A DNA stretch of 9,318 nt from an uncultured Alphaproteobacteria bacterium (GTDB taxonomy: Bacteria; Pseudomonadota; Alphaproteobacteria; Rickettsiales; UBA1997), in the NCBI GenBank assembly GCA_903927415.1, contig CAIYMZ010000063.1, positions 1 to 9,318 on the forward strand. The letters are read 5' to 3'. The translations under genes were made by a program, and so were the position numbers. How positions within the stretch are numbered: position 1 is the first letter of the stretch; every line of letters begins with the position of its first letter. The notes under the pieces were generated by a model. The model searched no databases and was not told the origin of the DNA. It worked only from the letters and a program-made list of their open reading frames with translations. Below are positions 1 through 7,600 of the stretch, in pieces.

Positions 1-1
1 G

Positions 2-28
2 ACGGATTTGGGTTTAATTTTAATTTGA
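2..28 (+). CDS. Possible 3' tail of an upstream gene (partial)
   Basis: One forward frame reads eight residues (TDLGLILI) and stops at a TGA, six bases before the coaD start. A second frame stays open from base 1 to a stop at 67-69 and would overlap coaD. Nothing in so short a piece identifies a product. In many alphaproteobacteria gyrA lies just upstream of coaD, which would be one candidate, but the visible residues do not test this. The third frame stops at once. Confidence 0.2.
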   Translation, partial: TDLGLILI

Positions 29-34
29 ACCAAC

Positions 35-526
35 GTGAAAAAAATCGCAATCTATCCTGGCACTTTTGATCCAATCACTCTCGGACATCTCGACATCATC
101 AAAAGAGCTGCTGAACTTTTTGATCATCTCATTGTTGCCGCTGCAAAAGATAATTACAAAAACCCACTTTTTACTCTCGATGAAAGAGTCGAATTAATTG
201 AGGAAGAAATAAAAAATCTTGATTCATCATCACAAATTTCTGTCGAAAAATTTGAAGGATTATTGATCAATTTCGCCAATAAAAAAAATGCCAAGGTTAT
301 TGTGCGCGGCTTACGCGCCGTGTCGGATTTTGAATATGAATTTCAAATGTTTGGCATGAATTCAAAGCTCGATCCTAACATTCAAACAATTTTTCTTCCC
401 GCTTCTGAAACCAACCATTTTATTGCTTCAAAATTAGTAAAAGAGGTGGCGAAACTTGGTGGAAATATTTCTAAATTTGTTTCCAAAAATGTTGCTGAGA
501 AGTTGGAAAAAAAATTAAAAAAATAG
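35..526 (+). CDS. coaD: Phosphopantetheine adenylyltransferase (CoaD)
   Basis: This cytoplasmic enzyme transfers AMP from ATP to 4'-phosphopantetheine, giving dephospho-CoA and pyrophosphate, the penultimate step of coenzyme A synthesis. The 163-residue length is normal for bacterial CoaD. The nucleotidyltransferase signature TFDPITLGH lies at residues 10-18, with T10 and H18 matching the ATP-binding (T/H)xGH motif. K42 sits where the substrate-binding lysine is expected. VRGLRAVSDFEYE (90-102) carries the conserved arginines R91 and R94, followed by the usual LDP...FLPAS segment. The C-terminal stretch FIASKLVKEVA corresponds to the conserved YISSxxVREVA and has Ala where the family usually has Ser. 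Translation starts at GTG, directly before the KKIAIYPGTFDP core. No clear Shine-Dalgarno sequence is visible. The next gene follows after 4 bases, so cotranscription is likely. Confidence 0.97.
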   Translation: MKKIAIYPGTFDPITLGHLDIIKRAAELFDHLIVAAAKDNYKNPLFTLDERVELIEEEIKNLDSSSQISVEKFEGLLINFANKKNAKVIVRGLRAVSDFEYEFQMFGMNSKLDPNIQTIFLPASETNHFIASKLVKEVAKLGGNISKFVSKNVAEKLEKKLKK

Positions 527-530
527 TCTA

Positions 531-1514
531 ATGAACATCAAAGATGAAATTTGGATTCTTGCTGATGATAGACCTGGCACGGTTTCACAAAGTATTGGTC
601 TAGCCGAAGAAATTGGATTTGAATATCGCATCATCAAACTCACCTACAGCTTTTTTTCTATCCTGCCAAATTTTTTTCTAAGCAACTCTCTGCTGCGACT
701 TTCTACACAATCTAGAAAAAAAATTAGAGATTTAAACTATCTACCAAACCTCGTGATTTCTGCCGGCAGAAGATCTGCACCAATCGCGCTTCATCTCAAA
801 AATCAGTCTCAAAATAAAATTAAAATCGTGCAAATAATGCATCCGAATTTGGATTTAAAAAAATTCGATTTTGTGATTTTGCCAAAACATGATGAGGTCG
901 ACGAGAGAAAATTTTCCAACGTCGTAACCACCATTGGCTCGCTAACAAAAACCGATGAAAATTTGATTTTTGCTGAAAAAGAGAAATTCATTTCTTGGTT
1001 TCAAAATATCAATAAAACCAAAATTGCAGTTTTGATTGGCGGCTCTTCAAGCAAAACAAAATTTACAAAATCTTCGGCGATAAAGTTAGCGAAAATCACA
1101 ACAGAAATTGCGAATAATATGGATGCAACTCTATTGGTTTTAAACAGCAGAAGAACCGGGGATGAGCTGACGCAGGCTGTAAAATCAAACCTTGACTGCG
1201 ATTTTAAATTATTCGACTGGAAAAAAGTTCGAGATACGAATCCCTATCTCGCGATTCTGGGCTATGCAGATTTTCTTATTATTACCGGCGATTCGGTTTC
1301 AATGATTTCGGAGTGTTGTTCCACCGGAAAACCGGTTTACATCTTTGATGAAAAAGAAATTTCGGCAAAAAAACATCGCTTGTTTCATCAAAATTTATTC
1401 ACTGAAAACTACGCTAAAAAATTACCAAAAAATTCTTTAGAACTTAAAAACTTTTTACCGCGAAAATTACAGGAAACAAAACGAGTTGCGATGATGATCA
1501 GAGCGAAATTTTAG
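531..1514 (+). CDS. Mitochondrial fission ELM1-family protein (DUF1022)
   Basis: This 327-residue protein matches the ELM1/DUF1022 family, named after a plant mitochondrial fission factor and common in alphaproteobacteria, where its role is not established. Family landmarks appear in order: DDRPGTVSQSIGLAEEIG near the N-terminus (residues 12-29); SAGRRSAP at 77-84; HPNLDLKKFDFVILPKHDE in the middle; GGSSSKT starting at 170; SRRTGDEL starting at 206; and NPYL (237) leading to GDSVSMISECCSTGKPVYIF starting at 253. The glycine-rich loops and the final 'S-x-S-M-I-S-E...G-K-P' block resemble a GT-B glycosyltransferase-like fold, so a nucleotide-sugar-related activity is conceivable but unproven. 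No signal peptide or clear membrane helix is seen, so it is probably cytoplasmic or peripheral. The ATG start lies 4 bases after coaD, without an obvious ribosome binding site, consistent with translational coupling. Family assignment is strong; function is open. Confidence 0.88.
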   Translation: MNIKDEIWILADDRPGTVSQSIGLAEEIGFEYRIIKLTYSFFSILPNFFLSNSLLRLSTQSRKKIRDLNYLPNLVISAGRRSAPIALHLKNQSQNKIKIVQIMHPNLDLKKFDFVILPKHDEVDERKFSNVVTTIGSLTKTDENLIFAEKEKFISWFQNINKTKIAVLIGGSSSKTKFTKSSAIKLAKITTEIANNMDATLLVLNSRRTGDELTQAVKSNLDCDFKLFDWKKVRDTNPYLAILGYADFLIITGDSVSMISECCSTGKPVYIFDEKEISAKKHRLFHQNLFTENYAKKLPKNSLELKNFLPRKLQETKRVAMMIRAKF

Positions 1515-1601
1515 TTGATAAGTTGCCCTTCATTTTTAGCGTCATAAAAATTCTCTTTTGCAAAAATCTGCGTTCAAACCTCACCCACCTATTAATCTAG
1601 A

Positions 1602-4600
1602 GTGCTAATCAAAAACTGGCTAAAACAAATTTATAAAAAAAAATTTGCCGCAACATTACTGCTTTTTTTTGCACTCTCTTCTTCCTGCACAGATCAGGGT
1701 TGTATTGATGCTGATGATTTTGGCGAGTACGAAACGCAAACTGTTGAGGTCAGTGCTAACGCCTCGCAAGACAATTGCACTTACGATGCTTCAAAAGAAC
1801 TAAACGACCCAGCAGGCCAAGGCTCTGGTGTCTATAAATGTTTTACTGAAGGAAATGTCCCGCTTACCGATGAGAATGGCGTGTCAAAATCCAGCTCCTC
1901 TGGATGCAATGGTTTTTCTGATGCGAAGTTTAGAAATCTTTGTGTTAACAACTGCGTTCAAGCATGTTTAACCAATGTAGGTGGTGGTGGCGCTAGCCCA
2001 GAACCAAATTGGAATTCAACTAGTAAAAAAATTACCGGATCAAACTCTGGGGTCACGATCAGACCGGGCTCAGAAATAACCATTCGAGCTGTTGGATCAG
2101 TCAGACTTGGTGATTCGATTGACTATCCAAAAATTTACATTCATCCGACTGAACACACTCCTCACGCGAGGAATAGCGTCGGTGGAAATATCTTTTTTGA
2201 TGTCAATAACTCCCAAACCTTAAATTTAAAATTCAGCGGATATTGGAATGATGGCTCTACTCAAATTGGGTCTGGATCTACCCCTATCGATAGCAACACC
2301 TTCAACGGCGCAAAAAGAGCAGTAGCCTATCTAATCCCACATCCGGCAGGATACGACTTTGATTTTTCAAAAACTGACGAACTAACTGGCACTAAAGGCG
2401 TTCCACTTCTACCAGATGCGGTGGCTTGGAATTGCTCTTATTCTGGAGCTGATAAAAAAGAATCTAACTGCAGTAATAAGCCCACGGGATACAAAGATAG
2501 CGGATATACCAATGCCAACGACGAGTTGATCAATGGAGTATTTCCTATCTCATCAAGCTTTAGAACAACTGGCCTAACTCAATATGGTGGGATGATTAGG
2601 TGGTCTGGAGACGGTCTGGAAAATGATAATTTTGATCCAGTTGCCAACGTAGTTTGCGATCCTTCAAGCGGCTCGTGCTCTAATTTAAATGGCGTTTCAC
2701 CAGAGCAAGGGCAGATACTCGGCGATACTTCAGCCGGAAATGTTGTGATCACCAATTCTTACCAAAATGCTTACAAAGTTTCGTTCAAGTCACTCACTAC
2801 TGACACTCAATGCAACGTCAATTACAAAATTAAAGTTGCAAAAAGTGATGATACCATTCTCTACGATTTTGGTGATGTCGCGGTTAACAATAGCTCGTGG
2901 AGCACAAAGCACATTTCATTAGAACCAAATCAAAAACTTGTCATTCTAAGAATGACCACAAATAGCGGTGGTGGAAAAAATTGTGGGATGCTGACTGGAA
3001 TCAGGTTCGGCAAATATCACGATATCAAAATTGAAAAATCTGGCTTCCTTAAATTCACTATGCTTCGAGGCTCTGGAGCAAGCTGCACTTTCAAAGGCAG
3101 AATTATAAACCCGGAAGGATCTCATGAGGATAAGGGCGCAATCACCGCAGATTTTTACGAATATGACCCATTCAGCATCACGGAGACTTCTAACGATCCG
3201 TTGGGCGTCTTTATCGTTCCAGCTTCTAGCAGTGTTTCACTTGCTTGGTCTGGAAAAGTTTTTTTACGCAAAGGACAGGTTATTCGCTTTTCACCAGAAA
3301 GCTGGAATGGAACTTGGCTAACAGAATCTGGATTAGATAGGCAATGCGGTATTGGCACTGCAATGATCATCGAGCCACGCCCAGCCCTACTATGCAGAGG
3401 TAGGGCAACAGAATTAATTATGAATCCGGCCTGCACCCCAGATTATAATAACACTCCAACATTACTTGGCTGTAGATTAACCGCACCTGAGTGCAACAAC
3501 ACTAGCTCTTCAGCTTATTGCCCAATTACAGAATGCCAAAAAACAATAACCTGTTCTCCCGGCACAGCTCCTCTTTACAGAAAATCCTGCATTCTCCCCG
3601 GCACAAGAAACGATTCTTCAAAATGCACGATTCCTAATGGTGGCTACACTGAAGCAACCTGCGAATCATGCAAAGACTTGATGTTAGAGAATGGCACCAG
3701 AGCTGCAAAAATTGAAAAAGAAAGCATTGACCAATGTTATGATTTAGAAAATTACAAAGGAAAAATCTCAAATATTTCCGCCTCAACCTCTCAAACTCAA
3801 AGTCAGGTAGACGCATTCTTAGCAGATGTTACCAAGGCAAAGGGTGCCGTTAGACTTAGTAATTTTAGCGGCTCTTACGGAAATTTAGAAAACTTTGGAG
3901 ACACTGGTAAGCTTGATAGTGGTAATAGAGTTTTTCAGATCAAAACTCCGCTGATATTCACCAAAGCTGGTAGATTGAAGTTCTTCATGCTTGATGGCAC
4001 AGATTTTAACAATAGGCCAATCACTAGCTCCACCGGCGCAAAAGATGCTTACGGAGATAATAGCGGCTCTGGATTCAAAATCTCTCTTTTCGGCGCACTT
4101 GAATTCAGCAATGGTCAATGGCTACAAGCTAGATTGTGCAAAGAAAGTTCTGATAGCAGCCTTGATTGCAAAGGATTTGATCCAGCAAAAGTAGGCTCAA
4201 CTGTTGTTAGTTATACACCAAAAATAGTCGAGATCACTCCGCCAAATGATCAAACTCCCGCCGGTACTCCACCAGCTATTTCAAGTGGTTACAAATTTAA
4301 CGACTACGGAACCCTCGTCAGAACACTCGGTGGAACAATCATTGAAGATAGCAAGGTGGTGGATTGCACATTGTCAACAACCGGCGTCAATACTCAAGCC
4401 GGCTCTTTTTTTTACTGCCACACTTCCAACTATTTCTCGGTAGCTGACCTCAAAGCCAAAAAACCATCCGAGCGAGATGCCATCAATGCCACAAATCAAA
4501 AACTTAGGCTAACTTTCAAAATTTTTGATCCTGAAGTTGGCAATTGCACCATCGACGACCCCAATGACGGGCTCAAACTTTCAAATCCATTTTACGATTC

Positions 4601-7600
4601 ACAAGTTAGCGGTAACGCTGGGCAAATCTGCGCTAAATCTGAAATTCCCGGCTCATTGGGATGTAAAAAAGAATTTTATTGCGGTAACAAATACTCCAAC
4701 AATAGCGGCAAATATTACGTTGGGATTAAGGTAAAAAGTTCAGCTACCGGAAATGTTTCTAGCATCATTGGCGGAGTAATCACTCCAGTAGTTGAGGTGA
4801 TGGATGGTCCAAAAGATGGCAGTAAAATGGGGCAAGCTGAAAGAATTTATAAACTTCTCATCGCAGACCCCAGATACAAGGCGATTCTCAGCATGTGTTT
4901 GGTTTTGATGTTCGCATTTTATGGCGTCGGCTACACCATGGGCACCAGCGATTTAAACCATTCTGAAATATTCAATCGCATCATCAGAATTGGTTTAATC
5001 TATCTCATGGTCGGTGAAACTGGGTGGTATTGGTTCGATAAAATTGTCGTGAAATTTTTTAAGAATGGCACGGATTATCTGGCCTTCATGATGGCTTCTT
5101 CTTTTGATAATTCACCAGAGGTTGCTACAGCCATCGCTAGTGGTGACTATTACGACAAATCAATTCTCTTCAATGGAGTTGATCGGGTATTCAGCATGTT
5201 TTTCTCACAAGCTGTACAGAAAAAAATCTCAGCACTGCTATTCGCCAGCATATTCGGCTGGGCTTATCTGATCATCATTTATCAAAGCTTCATGCTTTAT
5301 GTTTATGCTGTTGCAAATGCGGTGTTGCTCTACCTGACCGCACAGGTCTTCATGTCAATTTTGTTCACCCTAGGTCCGATCTTTTTCATATTCACGCTGT
5401 TTGCCCAAACTAAAGAAATGTTTGACTCCTGGCTGAAGCAACTCATGGGCTTTTCACTGCAGCAGATTTTCCTGCTCACCACCCTCGCCTTCTTCAACAT
5501 GCTGATGTACGAAGTCATCAAAATGTCTCTGGGCTATAAAATTTGCTGGGATGAGGTATGGACAATTAACATCATCACTCGCGTCACACTCCTGTCCTTC
5601 TGGACAATTGCCTCACTACCTCCGCGAACCAATGCTCAATCCGAAGTTGGAAACATTGGCAACCCCGAAGGAATTCCATCGCTATTTTCAATTTTATTCA
5701 TCTGGGTAATTGCTTCCTTAATGAATAAATTCATCACCTTCATGACAGATCTTGCTGCTTCAATGGCTGGTGGTCTCACAGCAAGCTCTCTTGGAAAAGG
5801 TATGGCAGATTTTGCTAAGGGAGCTCAAGCAGCCATTTCTAAAAAAGCTGACAAGCTTTGGGATGAGACTGCCGGCAAAGCAATTCAAAGGGTTGATCAA
5901 AAATTATTCGACTCCGGAAAATTAGCTGATGATGAGCGCGAAAAACGCAAGAAACAAAACTCTGCAGACATCAGTAACAAATCAGCCCTGTCAAAAGCTG
6001 CGAGCTCCGCAATCAGCAATTACAAAAAAGAGCATGGCGCTGAATTTGCCGCCATGAGCAAAGAAGAGCAAAGAGCAAAACTTGCTGAGATTAAGCAGAC
6101 AGCCATGATCAACAAAGGCAAAGAGCTTAAATTGGATGAGAAAGATGTAAAAAGATTACAGGAGGAGAAGGGTCTAAAATACGAAGGAACAAACCTATTC
6201 GGTGCTGGTATGCAGGCTTTGAAACAAGGGGTGAAATCAGGAGGAACATTTAGAAAATCTCTCAGTGAGCAAGAAACCAGCGCTAAATTTTCTAGCAGCG
6301 AAGCAAAAGCAGCAATGTCAAAAATGAATGAAAAAGAAAGAGCTGGGTTCATTGATGCTGCGACGAAAGGTAAGATTGAAGTTGGCACCAGCAGAACTGA
6401 TAAGGCAATTAGCGCTGTTGGTCATGCCGTAATGAATCCACGCGAAACTGCGAGAATAGCAGCAAAAGCAATTGAGAGCGGGTGGAACACAACAAAAACA
6501 GCAGCCGGCAAAGCAAAAGAAGCGGTTACTGCCGCACCTGCAGCAATTGGAAAAGCTGCATCTGAAGCAAAAGCTGCGACTGTTGCAAAGGCTAAAAATG
6601 CAGTGGCAGCAATCAAGGCAGCACCTGCAGCAATTGGGAAAGCGGCATCTGAAGCAAAAGCTGCAACTGTTGCAAAAGCTCAAAATGCAGCGGCGGCAAT
6701 CAAAGCAGTTCCCGCTGCTGCAAAACAAGCAATGCAAGATGCAAAAAAATCAGCGGTGCAAGCAAAAGATGATATAAAATACGCCGCAACGCATAAACGC
6801 GAAACTGCTTTGAAAGCTAAAGAAGCAATTAAAGAAGCAGGAAGATCAGCTGCAACGGGAGCGAAGAAAGCAGCTTCAAAAGCAGGTGCTTCGGCAGCAA
6901 AAGGGGCTATGGCTGCTAAGAAGCAATTAGGATCAGCCGCAAAAACCGTCGACAAAGCAGTCAGTAACAAAGACTACGATGAAGCAGCTCAACAACTAGA
7001 AAAGGAAGGGCTCGTATCACAAATGGGAATGGGAACAAGTTGGAGTAGAAGCGATTCTGAGAAGAAATTAATCAGAGAAAGACAAAAGCAAAATATGGCT
7101 CAGAAAAAAGCAGACGTAAAAGCTATAAGTCCAGATGCTCTCGCTCAATTAAAAGCGCAGGACGAATATCAGAAGGATGTCGATGCAATAAATCCTGATG
7201 CTGGAATAGTCGAAAAAACCATGGGAAGAGCTGCGGCCTCCATCAAGAAAACTACCGAATCTGCCACCAGATTTAAAGCTGAAGCTAAAAAAGAATCTAG
7301 GGAAGGAGTAAAAACAAATGTGGCCAGAGAACTTGGGCAAGCTAAAGCTGGTGACGCTGCTGGAAGTGGAGCAAGGGGAGAATTAGAGCGATTAACCGCT
7401 GCTCGCGAAGCAGCGATGGCTGACGTCAGAGCAACATCACAAGAAATGAAAGCTCACACTCAAAGTCCAGAATTCACACAACGCCAAGACAAAATACGAG
7501 GACTACAAGATGTAGTAAAAGCCGGAAAGGAAAAGGGCGCAACTGCTGAAGCTAAACAAAAGGCCAAAGCAGCTTCGAAAGAACTTGCTGGAATGACGCG

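Noticed and set aside
1515..1601. Promoter or terminator between the ELM1-family gene and the giant gene
   Set aside because: TTGATA at 1515 and TTGCCC at 1523 have no well-spaced -10 partner (CATAAA at 1543 is 22 or 14 bases away), and no stem-loop with a T run is visible. A promoter may exist here, but I cannot place it.
3155..3436. Reverse-strand open frame of 93 codons inside the exported arm
   Set aside because: It lies wholly opposite a coding region with convincing protein features and shows no recognisable domain or ribosome site.
6534..6707. CRISPR-like repeats
   Set aside because: The two units are directly adjacent with no spacers and are in-frame coding sequence.
6318..6737. Reverse-strand open frame rich in Cys, Phe and Arg opposite the Ala/Lys repeats
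   Set aside because: Its composition is what the complement of Ala (GCN) and Lys (AAA) codons gives in that frame, and it mirrors the 87-bp repeats. No ribosome site or family match is visible.
6472..6777. Forward open frame rich in Gln and Lys overlapping the repeats
   Set aside because: It is the shifted reading of the same Ala-rich codons (gca aaa read as cag or aag) inside a well-supported long gene.
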